NCBI GenBank assembly: GCA_902809985.1
Contig: CADDXC010000001.1
Span: forward strand, 806,001-870,000
DNA length: 64,000 nucleotides
Origin: Clostridiaceae bacterium BL-3
Lineage (GTDB): Bacteria > Bacillota > Clostridia > Clostridiales > Clostridiaceae
Direction of reading: 5' to 3'
The notes under the pieces were generated by a model. The model made no database searches, was not told where the DNA came from, and saw nothing but the letters and a program-made list of their open reading frames with translations. Of this stretch, positions 8,374 to 16,880 are shown piece by piece; the stretch's first letter is position 1, and the number at the start of each line of letters is the position of its first letter. Position numbers and translations under genes: made by a program.

Positions 8374-8970
8374 ATGAGTGAAATAAGAGAAGAAATTTTA
8401 GAACAGTTTGTACATCTGCATACATTGCTGCATCGCTGTCAAATGAAAAATTTTAAAAATTTTGGACCATGGGGTAACCCCCACAGAGGACAGGGACGTG
8501 TTCTTTCAATTCTGAAGATGAAACCTGAGATCAGCCAGAAAGAATTGACCTATCTTTTAGATATGAGCAGGCAGGCCCTGGCGGAACTTTTGAGTAAACT
8601 AGAAAAAAATGGATATATTGAGCGTAAGACGTCAGAGGAAGATCGCCGCAGCTTCAATATAAAACTGACTGAAAAAGGTGCTGCAGCAGCCGGTAAGATG
8701 GACGATGATACATCGCCTGAACTGGATAAGGTGTTTGACTGTCTGAGCGATGAGGAACTGTCCAACCTCAGTGAATATCTCAAGCGTATTATTGAAGGGC
8801 TTCAAAAGCAATTCGGAGGCGACAACGAGGATTTTCGCAAACAGATGCTGGAGAAATTTATGGAACATGGCCATCACCTTAGAGAACACGGAGATGTTTT
8901 TTTTGGAGGCGGATTTCATCATGGGTGGTGCGGCAGACATGACAAAGACATGGAAAAAGAGAGAGATTGA
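8374..8970 (+). CDS. MarR-family transcriptional regulator with His-rich tail
   Basis: Winged-helix MarR protein of 198 residues. The DNA-binding region (about 45-105) includes ISQKELTYLLDMSRQALAEL and the wing KTSEEDRRSFNIKLTEKG. Beyond the usual length of about 150 residues it has a tail rich in His and Gly with one Cys (HGHHLREHG, GGGFHHGWCGRHD), which might bind metal. The start ATG follows GAAAGGAAGG. Its promoter has two palindromic sites, so autoregulation is likely. No obvious target operon is adjacent. A deleted copy keeping the promoter and the His-rich tail lies at 23371-23573. Confidence 0.88.
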   Translation: MSEIREEILEQFVHLHTLLHRCQMKNFKNFGPWGNPHRGQGRVLSILKMKPEISQKELTYLLDMSRQALAELLSKLEKNGYIERKTSEEDRRSFNIKLTEKGAAAAGKMDDDTSPELDKVFDCLSDEELSNLSEYLKRIIEGLQKQFGGDNEDFRKQMLEKFMEHGHHLREHGDVFFGGGFHHGWCGRHDKDMEKERD

Positions 8971-9048
8971 TATTGTTTCAGCTGTTTTAGCAAAAGATTT
9001 GACCAAAGTATAATATATCAAGATGAAATATAAAATTTAATATATGTG

Positions 9049-9131
9049 TTTGCAGAGGAACCATTTTGGTTGAGAAGGCTAAAACCTGACTCTTTGAACC
9101 TGTTTAAGTTAATACTGGCGTAGGGAGCAAA
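9049..9131 (+). ncRNA. TPP riboswitch (THI element), copy A
   Basis: The aptamer is closed by TTTGC (9049-9053) and GCAAA (9127-9131). It contains GGTTGAGAAGG and then CTCTTTGAACCTG and ATACTGGCGTAGGGA, the two conserved halves of thiamine pyrophosphate riboswitches. An intrinsic terminator follows at 9152-9186, so TPP binding should stop transcription. The next gene encodes a 99-residue unknown protein, not a recognised thiamine gene. A near-identical copy, about 96 percent by eye, is at 25556-25638. Confidence 0.9.
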
Positions 9132-9151
9132 TTAATTATTTTAATAATTAT

Positions 9152-9186
9152 AAAGTGTTTATTGTTTCCCAATAAGCACTTTTTTA
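9152..9186 (+). terminator. Expression-platform terminator of TPP riboswitch A
   Basis: A 12-bp stem (9152-9163 with 9171-9182, one G-U) and a U run. It lies 32 bp before the 99-residue gene. Confidence 0.85.
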
Positions 9187-9217
9187 TTTGATTATATGTA
9201 AAAAGGAGAGAGGATAA

Positions 9218-9517
9218 ATGACAAATTTCTTGGAGAATGAAAATGTAGTTAAAAAGCTGGAACAATATTTACAATGTTTTAAAAACAAGAGTATAGGTAT
9301 AAGTGTAGAAGGTAGATTAAGTAGATTGTTATCTTATAATAAAGCTATATTTTATAAAAATGCTAAAAGTATTGTAATAGACTCGGAACATAAGGATAAT
9401 AAATTTGAGTTGGAGTTATCTTCTATAAAAAGCTGTACTAAAGAGGTTTGCGGAGGATTACAGGATGTACTGATAATATTGTATGACAATACATATATAC
9501 AAATTTATAATAAGTAA
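9218..9517 (+). CDS. Hypothetical protein, 99 residues, downstream of TPP riboswitch
   Basis: I do not recognise this protein. It begins MTNFLENENVVKKLEQYLQ, is soluble, has no membrane segment, and contains three cysteines (LQCFKNK, KSCTKEVCGG). A strong AAAAGGAGAGAGG site precedes ATG 9218. Its position right after a TPP riboswitch and terminator makes it the candidate regulated gene, which would tie it to thiamine physiology, but nothing in its sequence shows that. Confidence 0.65.
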   Translation: MTNFLENENVVKKLEQYLQCFKNKSIGISVEGRLSRLLSYNKAIFYKNAKSIVIDSEHKDNKFELELSSIKSCTKEVCGGLQDVLIILYDNTYIQIYNK

Positions 9518-9631
9518 TTAAATTGTGATAAATTTAAAGTGAAAATGTAAATATGGTGTGGACAAGATTTATCCAAAAGTAGTTGCTGCTTAACCTGTCA
9601 TGCTGTAAAACTGGGAGGTTTAGAACTAGAA

Positions 9632-9669
9632 ATTAATGCCACAGCATTTGCAAATACTGCGGCATTAAT
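9632..9669. other. Hairpin in the 9518-9782 intergenic region
   Basis: ATTAATGCC-ACAG (9632-9644) pairs with CTGC-GGCATTAAT (9657-9669), one mismatch in 13. No U run follows. The rest of this stretch holds a TATAAT-like -10 near 9730 for the GntR gene and no other feature I can name. Confidence 0.45.
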
Positions 9670-9782
9670 TATATAATGATATTTACGGAATTAAAACTTT
9701 GTTAAAAATCGTATAGAATGTATAAATTATATAATACTAGTTTTTCTATATGATAATCAAAAAATTTAAAGAGGAGAATCGT

Positions 9783-10478
9783 ATGGATTATATATCAAAC
9801 AACAAGCAACCAATTAGTGTAAAACAAGTATATAGAAGTATTCGAGATAGAATATTAAATCTTGATTTGGAGCCGGGACAAAAAATTAGTGAAAATCAAA
9901 TGTGCAGAGAGTATGATGTTTCACGTTTTATCATCCGTAATGTATTTACACGTTTAGATCAATTGGAATTATTAACTGTATATCCGCAGAGGGGAACCTA
10001 TGTAAGTTTAATCGATATAGATTATATAGATGATCTACTAGTACTTAGAACTGCAGTGGAAAAAGAAGTACTGTATGAAATGTTTACAAAGCTCGAAGAA
10101 GATAAGAGACTGTCATTGGTGGAAGGACTGGAAAAAAACTTAAAATTACAAAATAATTGTCGAAATATGACATCATATAGTAAAAATTTTCAAGACTTAG
10201 ATTCTCAATTTCATAAGATTATAATTGACAGTGTAAAACGTTACAGACTGGTAAAAATTTTGGAGAATCCAATGCTTCATATTATAAGATGGCGTAATTT
10301 CGATGTAGCTTTTGTTAATAAAATGCCTGAAATAATAGAAGAACATAAAGCCGTAGCAGATGCAATTAAGGAAAATAATTTAAATAAAGCTCAACATGCT
10401 ATAGAAAAGCATTTGGAAACTAATGCTGGGATGATTGACAGGGCAAAAAAAGAATATCCCCAATATTTTACAAAATGA
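9783..10478 (+). CDS. GntR-family (FadR subgroup) transcriptional regulator
   Basis: A 231-residue regulator. The N-terminal winged helix (about 5-75) has VYRSIRDRILNLDLEPGQKISENQ and the recognition region YDVSRFIIRNVFTRLDQLELL, ending YPQRGTYVS. The C-terminal FCD-type helical effector domain has D..FH (DLDSQFHKIII) and a final H (EKHLETN), the usual metal/carboxylate ligands. Start: ATG 9783 after GAGGAG; the upstream ATG 9750 lacks spacing. It is encoded directly ahead of the dehydratase operon on the same strand and may sense its carboxylate or acyl-CoA substrate (inference). Its own terminator is at 10609-10645. Confidence 0.87.
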   Translation: MDYISNNKQPISVKQVYRSIRDRILNLDLEPGQKISENQMCREYDVSRFIIRNVFTRLDQLELLTVYPQRGTYVSLIDIDYIDDLLVLRTAVEKEVLYEMFTKLEEDKRLSLVEGLEKNLKLQNNCRNMTSYSKNFQDLDSQFHKIIIDSVKRYRLVKILENPMLHIIRWRNFDVAFVNKMPEIIEEHKAVADAIKENNLNKAQHAIEKHLETNAGMIDRAKKEYPQYFTK

Positions 10479-10484
10479 AAATTA

Positions 10485-10493
10485 TGTATACAA
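10485..10493. promoter_or_regulatory. TGTATACAA motif after the GntR gene
   Basis: TGTATACAA lies within TATACA-AA-TGTATA just after the GntR stop codon. The same nine bases form the core of the palindrome at 48112-48127 in the glycyl radical enzyme promoter. It is a candidate GntR-type site; binding is unproven. Confidence 0.3.
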
Positions 10494-10608
10494 ATGTATA
10501 TATAGAGGTGTTCAATCATTCGAAAGGAGTAGAATCAATTTAAATAAGCTGTCACGGATGTGAGCTGCTTCATGTCAAGTAGACAAATGAAAAAATAAAA
10601 AATTTTTG

Positions 10609-10645
10609 TATCTCCAGCCATGTTTATTTTGTTGGAGATATTTTT
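10609..10645 (+). terminator. Terminator after the GntR gene
   Basis: A perfect 8-bp stem TATCTCCA (10609-10616) / TGGAGATA (10633-10640) is followed by TTTTT. It separates the regulator from the operon promoter at 10756. Confidence 0.8.
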
Positions 10646-10755
10646 ATGCTGCTCTATTATTTAGATAATCCCTAATATTCCAAGGGATTTCAATTCCTGT
10701 TTTGTAATAGCTTTGCTGATAAATAAATTAATAACTTCAAATCTTTGTGAAATTA

Positions 10756-10806
10756 TTTACAAATAAAAAAGAATGTGCTACTATATACTTGTGAACTTGT
10801 TAACAA
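10756..10806 (+). promoter_or_regulatory. Operon promoter with a Rex-type redox operator
   Basis: TTTACA (10756-10761), 17 bp, TACTAT (10779-10784) is the best promoter before the dehydratase operon. Immediately downstream, TTGTGAA-CTTG-TTAACAA (10789-10806) matches the known Rex consensus TTGTTAAnnnnTTAACAA at 13 of 14 fixed positions. CTTGTTAACAAG (10796-10807) is also a perfect palindrome. Rex senses NADH/NAD+ and in clostridia controls butyryl-CoA synthesis genes, so redox control of an NADH-consuming enoyl-CoA reductase operon is plausible (inference). Confidence 0.6.
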
Positions 10807-10834
10807 GGATACAAGAATACAAGGATACAAGAAC
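10803..10834 (+). repeat. Four tandem 8-bp repeats ACAAGRAY
   Basis: ACAAGGAT, ACAAGAAT, ACAAGGAT and ACAAGAAC follow each other without gaps, starting inside the Rex-like site. They lie in the 5' untranslated region of the dehydratase operon. They may be extra half sites for a regulator or a slippage tract. Confidence 0.85.
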
Positions 10835-10930
10835 GGGATATTATAGGATAAATATATGAATATGTTAATTGATATTGATCAGGATTGATTTACAGAATTT
10901 GTATTACAAATAAAGGAGGAATCCTCAAGT

Positions 10931-11704
10931 ATGTATACACTGGGAGTTGATATAGGATCAACAACATCAAAATGTGTCATCTTGAAAGATGGAAAAAAAG
11001 TAATTGCTTCTTCCATCGTAACTGCAGGAACTGGAACAAAAGGACCTGATAAGTCAAGAAAAAAAGTATTAGAAAAATCTGGATTGAAACAAGATGATTT
11101 AAGATATGTTGTAGTGACAGGATATGGAAGATCTACCTATGCTTATGCTGATGCAGAAATAAGCGAATTAACTTGTCATGCATTGGGGGCTCAGCACGTA
11201 TTCCCTGATGCAAGGACAATTATTGATATTGGTGGACAAGATGCAAAAGTTCTTAGCTTGAATGAAAAAGGTAGAATGGTAAATTTCTTGATGAATGATA
11301 AGTGTGCAGCAGGAACAGGAAGATTTTTGGATGTTATGGCTAGGATTTTGCAGCTGGATATTGGTGATTTGGAAGTCAAGGCGGCAGCGGCAAAACATCC
11401 TGTTAAAATTTCCAGTACCTGTACTGTATTTGCAGAATCGGAAGTGATATCTCAATTGGCAGCCGGAGTTGAATTGAATGATCTTGTTGCCGGAATCTGC
11501 AGCTCTGTAGCAAGTCGAGTTGCCTCTCTTGCAAAGCGTATTGGGATAAGGGAAAAGGTTTGTATGAGCGGCGGTGTAGCTCGCAATGGCGGGGTTAGAG
11601 ATGCCATGTCAAAGGAACTGGGAGTAGAAATTTTTTATTCACCTTCTGCTCAATTGATGGGTGCACTTGGTGCAGCATTAGCTGCTTATAATAAAGTGAA
11701 TTAA
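10931..11704 (+). CDS. hadI: 2-Hydroxyacyl-CoA dehydratase activator (HadI/FldI-like ATPase)
   Basis: ASKHA-fold ATPase, 257 residues, that injects one electron into the dehydratase at the cost of ATP. It has the phosphate-binding LGVDIGSTTSKCVI, IDIGGQDAKVL, and the two cysteines that bridge the dimer's single [4Fe-4S] cluster: NDKCAAGTGRF and SSTCTVFAESEV. GGVARNGGV completes the fold. The start ATG follows AAAGGAGGA. It is the first gene of a nine-gene operon. Length and motifs match HadI, FldI and HgdC; the symbol denotes the class, not a proven substrate. Confidence 0.93.
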   Translation: MYTLGVDIGSTTSKCVILKDGKKVIASSIVTAGTGTKGPDKSRKKVLEKSGLKQDDLRYVVVTGYGRSTYAYADAEISELTCHALGAQHVFPDARTIIDIGGQDAKVLSLNEKGRMVNFLMNDKCAAGTGRFLDVMARILQLDIGDLEVKAAAAKHPVKISSTCTVFAESEVISQLAAGVELNDLVAGICSSVASRVASLAKRIGIREKVCMSGGVARNGGVRDAMSKELGVEIFYSPSAQLMGALGAALAAYNKVN

Positions 11705-11723
11705 AAAGAAGGAGGAGTTAGAA

Positions 11724-12962
11724 ATGGCCGAAGAAAAGAAAAAGAAGAAAAGAAGGATTTTGGATCCTAATTCAGCTGCATATAAGCTGAATCAGATTAT
11801 TGTAAACCATTATAAAGGAGTTCAGGAGGCAAAAGACAGGGGAGAAAAAATTGGATGGTGTGCAAGTAACTTTCCACAGGAAATTTTTCAGACAATGGGA
11901 ATTAAAGTCTGTTATCCGGAAAATCAGGCAGCGGCAATTGCGGCCAGAGGAGCAGGTGAAAGATTATGTTCCGAAGCAGAGAGCGAAGGCTATTCCAATG
12001 ATATTTGTGCCTATGCAAGGATAAGTCTTGCCTATACAAAATTGAAGGATGTCAAAGAACAGAATATGCCGCAGCCGGATTTTCTATTATGTTGTAACAA
12101 TATTTGCAACTGTATGATCAAATGGTATGAATGTATTGCCAAAAAACTAAATATACCGCTTATTTTAATAGATATACCGTTTAATCCTGATTATGAAGTA
12201 TCGGATGCCCAGGTTGCCTATATCAAAAGTCAGTTTATAGATGCAATTAAACAGCTGGAAAAAATAACGGGAAAGAAATGGGACAACAATAAATTCAAGG
12301 AAGTTATGAAAATCTCAAATCGTACTTCGAGAGCATGGCTTGAAGCTACCAGTTACACTAAATATCAACCTTCTCCATTAAATGGTTTTGATTTGTTGAA
12401 CCACATGGCAGTGGCAGTATGTGCAAGGGGAACGGTAGAAGCTGCAGAGGCATTTGAAACTTTAGTTGAGGAATACAAAAAGGCTGTTAAAGAAGGTACA
12501 AGCACTTTCCGCGCAGATGAGAAATATAGAATTATGTTTGAGGGAATTGCATGCTGGCCTTATCTTCGTGTTACATCTAAAGGTCTTAAATCCAGGGGAA
12601 TAAATATGGTAGCAACAATTTATGCAGATGCCTTTGGATTCTTATATGATGATTTTGACGGCCTTGTAAAAGCTTATTGCAGAGTTCCCAATGCCATAAA
12701 TCTGGAACTTGCCCGTGATAAGAGAGTTGCCCTGGCCAAAAAAACTGGAGCAGAAGGTTTGCTAGTACATACCAATAGATCCTGCAAACTCTGGAGCGGA
12801 TTCATGTATGAAATGAGCCGACAGATTGGAGAAGAATGTGATATACCTGTTGCATCCTTTGATGGAGATCAAGCTGATCCACGTAATTTCTCGGAAGCCC
12901 AGTATGAAACCCGTGTGCAGGGATTAACTGAAATTATGGAAGCAAATAAGGGGGACAAATAA
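11724..12962 (+). CDS. hadB: 2-Hydroxyacyl-CoA dehydratase, alpha-type subunit (HadB/FldB-like)
   Basis: A 412-residue member of the HgdB/FldB family, the larger subunit of the oxygen-sensitive radical dehydratase that removes water from an (R)-2-hydroxyacyl-CoA. Visible features are KIGWCASNFPQEI near the N-terminus (cluster-ligand cysteine in these subunits), LLCCNNICNCMIKWYE (cysteine-rich cluster region) and LVHTNRSCKLWSGFM near the C-terminus. The gene lies 19 bp after the activator and 1 bp before its partner subunit. The substrate (lactyl, isocaproyl, aryl-lactyl or other CoA) cannot be read from sequence. Confidence 0.92.
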   Translation: MAEEKKKKKRRILDPNSAAYKLNQIIVNHYKGVQEAKDRGEKIGWCASNFPQEIFQTMGIKVCYPENQAAAIAARGAGERLCSEAESEGYSNDICAYARISLAYTKLKDVKEQNMPQPDFLLCCNNICNCMIKWYECIAKKLNIPLILIDIPFNPDYEVSDAQVAYIKSQFIDAIKQLEKITGKKWDNNKFKEVMKISNRTSRAWLEATSYTKYQPSPLNGFDLLNHMAVAVCARGTVEAAEAFETLVEEYKKAVKEGTSTFRADEKYRIMFEGIACWPYLRVTSKGLKSRGINMVATIYADAFGFLYDDFDGLVKAYCRVPNAINLELARDKRVALAKKTGAEGLLVHTNRSCKLWSGFMYEMSRQIGEECDIPVASFDGDQADPRNFSEAQYETRVQGLTEIMEANKGDK

Positions 12963-12963
12963 A

Positions 12964-14094
12964 ATGGATGTATTAAATAAATTGTTAGCGGAATTTCATG
13001 ATATTGCTGAAAATCCGGATAAGCAGCTTCAGTATTATCTTAGTGAAGGTAAGAAAGTGGTTCTCTGTGCACCTGTGTATACACCTGAGGAAATTGTACA
13101 TTCTATGGGAATTGTTCCGATGGGAGCCTGGGGTGCAGATATTGAGATAAAGGAAGCCAAAAAGTATTTTCCTGCATTTATATGCAGTATAATGCAATCT
13201 ATTTTGGAACTCGGAATTACCGGCAAGTATAGAGGAGTATCAGCTATTCTAATACCTTCCCTATGTGACTCACTGAAATGCCTTGGACAAAACTGGAAAT
13301 ATGCAGTGAAAGATATTCCTTTTATACCAATGACTTATCCGCAGAACAGAGCCAGCGAAGGAGGAAAAAAATTTACCAGAGCTGGATATGAGAGAGTTAT
13401 AAAAGATCTTGAAAAAGCAACTGGATCATCTTTCTCTGAAGAATCACTCTGGAATTCCATCAAAATCTACAATGCACACAATGCTGCAATGAGAAAATTA
13501 AGTGATCTGCTTGTTGAGTATCCACAAATAACCGTTTCGCAGAGAAGCGACATATTCAAGAGTGCATATTTTATGGAAAAAGAAAAACATACTGAATTGG
13601 TAAATAAATTTATACAGGCTTTGAGAGAAAGCGGTAAAGGAAAAGATAGAAAGATCAAAATTGTCACATCTGGAATTTTGGCTGACAGTAGAAACCTGTT
13701 GAATATTCTGGATGACAATAATATGCAGGTTGTGGGAGATGATATTGCAGATGAATCACGTCAGTATAGAGTAGATACGGACACAGAATCTGAAAAGTCG
13801 TCTCTGGACGCACTTAGTGCAAAATTTTCTAATATGGGTAATTGCTCTGTATTATATGATGTGGACAAGAAAAGGGCTGACTATATTGTAAATTTGGCAG
13901 AGCGTACGGGTGCGAATGGGGTAATTATTTTCATGACCAAGTTCTGTGACCCCGAGGAATTTGACTGTGTATTTGTAAGAAAAGCCCTTGATTCAGCAGA
14001 TATTCCAAGTACAGTGATTGAAGTTGACAGGCAGATGGCTAATTATGAACAGGCTAAAACAGCAATCCAAACTTTTAAAGAAATGCTTAGTTAA
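12964..14094 (+). CDS. hadC: 2-Hydroxyacyl-CoA dehydratase, beta-type subunit (HadC/FldC-like)
   Basis: The 376-residue smaller subunit, paralogous to the previous gene. It has KKVVLCAPVYTPEEIVHSMG, IPSLCDSLKCLGQNW (cluster-ligand cysteines) and VIIFMTKFCDPEEFD. The stop codon of hadB and the start codon here are one base apart, so translation is likely coupled. Together the pair holds two [4Fe-4S] clusters in characterised relatives. It is followed by a CoA ligase rather than directly by the acyl-CoA dehydrogenase seen in the had cluster of C. difficile. Confidence 0.92.
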   Translation: MDVLNKLLAEFHDIAENPDKQLQYYLSEGKKVVLCAPVYTPEEIVHSMGIVPMGAWGADIEIKEAKKYFPAFICSIMQSILELGITGKYRGVSAILIPSLCDSLKCLGQNWKYAVKDIPFIPMTYPQNRASEGGKKFTRAGYERVIKDLEKATGSSFSEESLWNSIKIYNAHNAAMRKLSDLLVEYPQITVSQRSDIFKSAYFMEKEKHTELVNKFIQALRESGKGKDRKIKIVTSGILADSRNLLNILDDNNMQVVGDDIADESRQYRVDTDTESEKSSLDALSAKFSNMGNCSVLYDVDKKRADYIVNLAERTGANGVIIFMTKFCDPEEFDCVFVRKALDSADIPSTVIEVDRQMANYEQAKTAIQTFKEMLS

Positions 14095-14137
14095 GTTTTA
14101 GATTATTTACCTTAATTAGAAAAGGAAGATCTGATAT

Positions 14138-15754
14138 ATGAGATTGGAAAATATAACAATAGGGCAAGTTTTGTTACAGAGGTTGAAAACTATGGCAGAC
14201 GAAAGTGCATTTGAATACAGGGATGTTTTTTATACCTGGAGAGATTTAGACGAACTTTCCGATGTATTTGCAGTTAAATTCCTGAAGCGCGGCATTAAAT
14301 ACAATACTCATGTTGCCATTTGGGGCGGCAATACTCCAAATTGGATAATTACCTATGTGGCATTAGCTAAAATTGGAGCTGTATCCGTGTTAATAAACCC
14401 AAGATATAAGGAAGAAGAATTAGCTAAAACTTTTGAATATTCAGATGTAGAGTATGTTTGTTATGGTGATTGCTGCAGCAATAGTAAAAACATTATAAAC
14501 TGTTTGAATAATAGAAATATAGGTAAAGTAAAAGAATACATGTATATGGGCAAAAATGAACATCATGGGGAAAATAGAGATCAGATCTTGAAAAATCTAA
14601 ATCCTTCTGATGTGGAAAATCTAAAAGAAGCGGAAAATAAAGTCACTCCACAGCATATTGCCAGCATTGTATTTACATCAGGCACTACATCTTTTCCAAA
14701 AGGTGTTATGCTCACTCACTACCAGCTTGTAAATATTTCTAGAGAAGCGGTGGAACAGATGAAGTGGGAAGCAGGTGACAGAATGTGCATGTCAGTTCCC
14801 TTATTCCACTGCTTTGGATTGAGTACTGGTTTTCTTGCCAGCTTGAGAGTGGGATTTTGCATTTATTTGATGCCGGAGCTTCATACCTCCTGTATTTTGA
14901 AATGTATCCACAAGTATAAAATTACTATTTTAAATGGCGTACCTACAATATTCTTGGCCCTGCTGAGCAATCCCGAGAGGAGGAAATATGATCTGTCCTC
15001 TTTGAAGTCGGGAATTATAGCCGGATCAAAAGTATTTAAGGAAGATTATTTAAAGATATGTAAAGAGCTGAAGTTTGAAAAGCTGCAGCAGTCCTATGGA
15101 CAGACGGAAACGTCTCCCTGTGTTACTTTCAATGGTTATGATGATTCAATGAATATTAAATGTATTTCCGTGGGGAAGGTGATCCCCAATGTGAAAATAA
15201 AAATTGTCAGTACAAAAGACGGACGTGATTTGGGGCCTTATGAGGCCGGAGAAATCCTGGTTAAGGGCTTCAATGTAATGAAGGGATATTATAAATGCAC
15301 AAGACAAAATTGCGAAAAGGTTAAAGGAGGATGGCTCTATACGGGAGATATCGGCTATGTCGACAACTGTAGAAACCTTTATATTACTGGTAGAAAAAAA
15401 GATATCATAATAAGATCTGGAGAAAATATATCGCCAGTGGAAATAGAGGAGGCAATTTTGAGATATCCCGGTGTCCTTCAGGTAAAGGTGTTTGGAATAC
15501 CCGTACCTGTCGTGCAGGAGGAAATAGCAGCCTGTATTGTTGCAGAGAATGGAAAACTGGATGTAGATGGTCTTGTGAGATATTTAAAAAAACATATTGC
15601 TGATTATAAGGTTCCAAAATATATTTATACTTTTAAAGAATTCCCAACGAATCTTAATGGGAAAGTGAATGTAAAACAGTTAAAAAAAGAAATTCAAAGG
15701 AAGGTAAGTAAGGAGGAAGATTATGATTTTAACAGAACAGCATCAACTGATTAG
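14138..15754 (+). CDS. Acyl-CoA synthetase (AMP-forming carboxylate-CoA ligase)
   Basis: ANL-superfamily ligase of 538 residues that activates a free carboxylic acid to its CoA thioester through an acyl-AMP. Motifs: TSGTTSFPKGVMLTH (P-loop), YGQTETSP, YTGDIGYVD (ATP ribose Asp) and ITGRKKDIIIRSGENISP (hinge). The C-terminal lysine is in NLNGKVNVKQL. No signal or membrane segment. The 3' end overlaps the next gene by 32 bp. In Acetobacterium woodii a comparable ligase (CarB) primes the caffeate pathway before a CoA-transferase takes over. The same division of labour may apply here, since this operon also holds a family III CoA-transferase. Confidence 0.92.
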   Translation: MRLENITIGQVLLQRLKTMADESAFEYRDVFYTWRDLDELSDVFAVKFLKRGIKYNTHVAIWGGNTPNWIITYVALAKIGAVSVLINPRYKEEELAKTFEYSDVEYVCYGDCCSNSKNIINCLNNRNIGKVKEYMYMGKNEHHGENRDQILKNLNPSDVENLKEAENKVTPQHIASIVFTSGTTSFPKGVMLTHYQLVNISREAVEQMKWEAGDRMCMSVPLFHCFGLSTGFLASLRVGFCIYLMPELHTSCILKCIHKYKITILNGVPTIFLALLSNPERRKYDLSSLKSGIIAGSKVFKEDYLKICKELKFEKLQQSYGQTETSPCVTFNGYDDSMNIKCISVGKVIPNVKIKIVSTKDGRDLGPYEAGEILVKGFNVMKGYYKCTRQNCEKVKGGWLYTGDIGYVDNCRNLYITGRKKDIIIRSGENISPVEIEEAILRYPGVLQVKVFGIPVPVVQEEIAACIVAENGKLDVDGLVRYLKKHIADYKVPKYIYTFKEFPTNLNGKVNVKQLKKEIQRKVSKEEDYDFNRTASTD

Positions 15755-16862
15755 AAAACTGGCAAGAGGTTTTGCTGAAAAAGAACTTACATCGGATATT
15801 TTGGATGAAGTTGAAGCTACAGGAGAATTTCCAGAAGAAATTTTAAAGAAAATGGCCAAGGCAGGTTTTTTTGGAATAAAAGTTCCAAGGGAATTGGGAG
15901 GTGCCGGAGCTGATAATCGTGCTTATGTGATTGTAATGGAGGAAATTGCAAGAGTAAGCGGAGTTGCCAGCATATATGTTTCCTCTCCAAATTCTCTTTC
16001 CGGAGGCCCCCTGCTGCTGTCAGGAAATGATGAGCAGAAAGATAAATATCTGAAACCGGTAGTAACGGGAGATAAAAAAATTGCCTTTGCATTGACGGAA
16101 CCTGGAGCGGGCTCCGATGCAGGTGGTATGTCTACAACGGCAGTGAAAGACGGGGATTATTATGTACTAAATGGTCGTAAAACTTTTATTACAATGGCGC
16201 CTTTAGCTGATTTTGCAGTGATCTATGCCAAGACAGACATGAGCAAGGGTACAAGAGGTATTTCCGCTTTTATTGTCGATATGAAACAGGAAGGTGTGTC
16301 CTGTGGAAAGCCGGAGGCTAAGATGGGAGTAATCGGATGTGCAACCAGCGACATTATTTTAAATAATGTCAGGGTACATAAGAGCAACCTTCTTGGAGAA
16401 TTGAACAAGGGGTTTATAAATGCCATGAAAACTCTTGATGTGGGGCGTATTGGTGTGGCATCTCAATCCATTGGCATAGCCCAGGCAGCACTTGATGAAT
16501 CCATTAAATATGCAAAGGAGAGAAAGCAGTTTGGAAGAAGAATTGGGGATTTTGAAGCCATTGCTTTTATGATTGCGGATATGGCTACAAAGTTAAAGGC
16601 AGCTAAAGAATTAGTCTATGATGCTGCATACCTCAAGGACACCAATCAGGATGCCTCGATGGCATGCTCCATGGCCAAGTATTATGCATCGGAAATCTGT
16701 AATGAAATCTGTGCAAAAGCCGTCCAGATTCACGGCGGATATGGATTCATAAAAGATTATAAGGTTGAGCGTTTGTATAGAGACTGCAGGGTATTTACTA
16801 TTTATGAAGGAACATCTCAGGTACAGCAAATAGTAATTTCCAGGAAGCTGTTAAAGAAGTAG
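15723..16862 (+). CDS. Acyl-CoA dehydrogenase / enoyl-CoA reductase (AcdA/CarC-like)
   Basis: FAD-dependent acyl-CoA dehydrogenase of 379 residues. It has [14 protein letters not shown] (FAD/substrate signature), [48 protein letters not shown] and the C-terminal catalytic base in [10 protein letters not shown]. With EtfAB it would reduce the enoyl-CoA made by the dehydratase. In C. difficile, C. sporogenes and A. woodii the homologues run in the reducing direction. GGAGGAAG precedes ATG 15723, inside the end of the ligase gene, so translation is coupled. Confidence 0.92.
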   Translation: MILTEQHQLIRKLARGFAEKELTSDILDEVEATGEFPEEILKKMAKAGFFGIKVPRELGGAGADNRAYVIVMEEIARVSGVASIYVSSPNSLSGGPLLLSGNDEQKDKYLKPVVTGDKKIAFALTEPGAGSDAGGMSTTAVKDGDYYVLNGRKTFITMAPLADFAVIYAKTDMSKGTRGISAFIVDMKQEGVSCGKPEAKMGVIGCATSDIILNNVRVHKSNLLGELNKGFINAMKTLDVGRIGVASQSIGIAQAALDESIKYAKERKQFGRRIGDFEAIAFMIADMATKLKAAKELVYDAAYLKDTNQDASMACSMAKYYASEICNEICAKAVQIHGGYGFIKDYKVERLYRDCRVFTIYEGTSQVQQIVISRKLLKK

Positions 16863-16880
16863 GAAGGGGAGTTGTAATTT

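Noticed and set aside
10803-10834. Tandem 8-bp repeats as a CRISPR or minisatellite array
   Set aside because: Only four contiguous units without spacers, located in a promoter leader; better explained as regulatory half sites or slippage.
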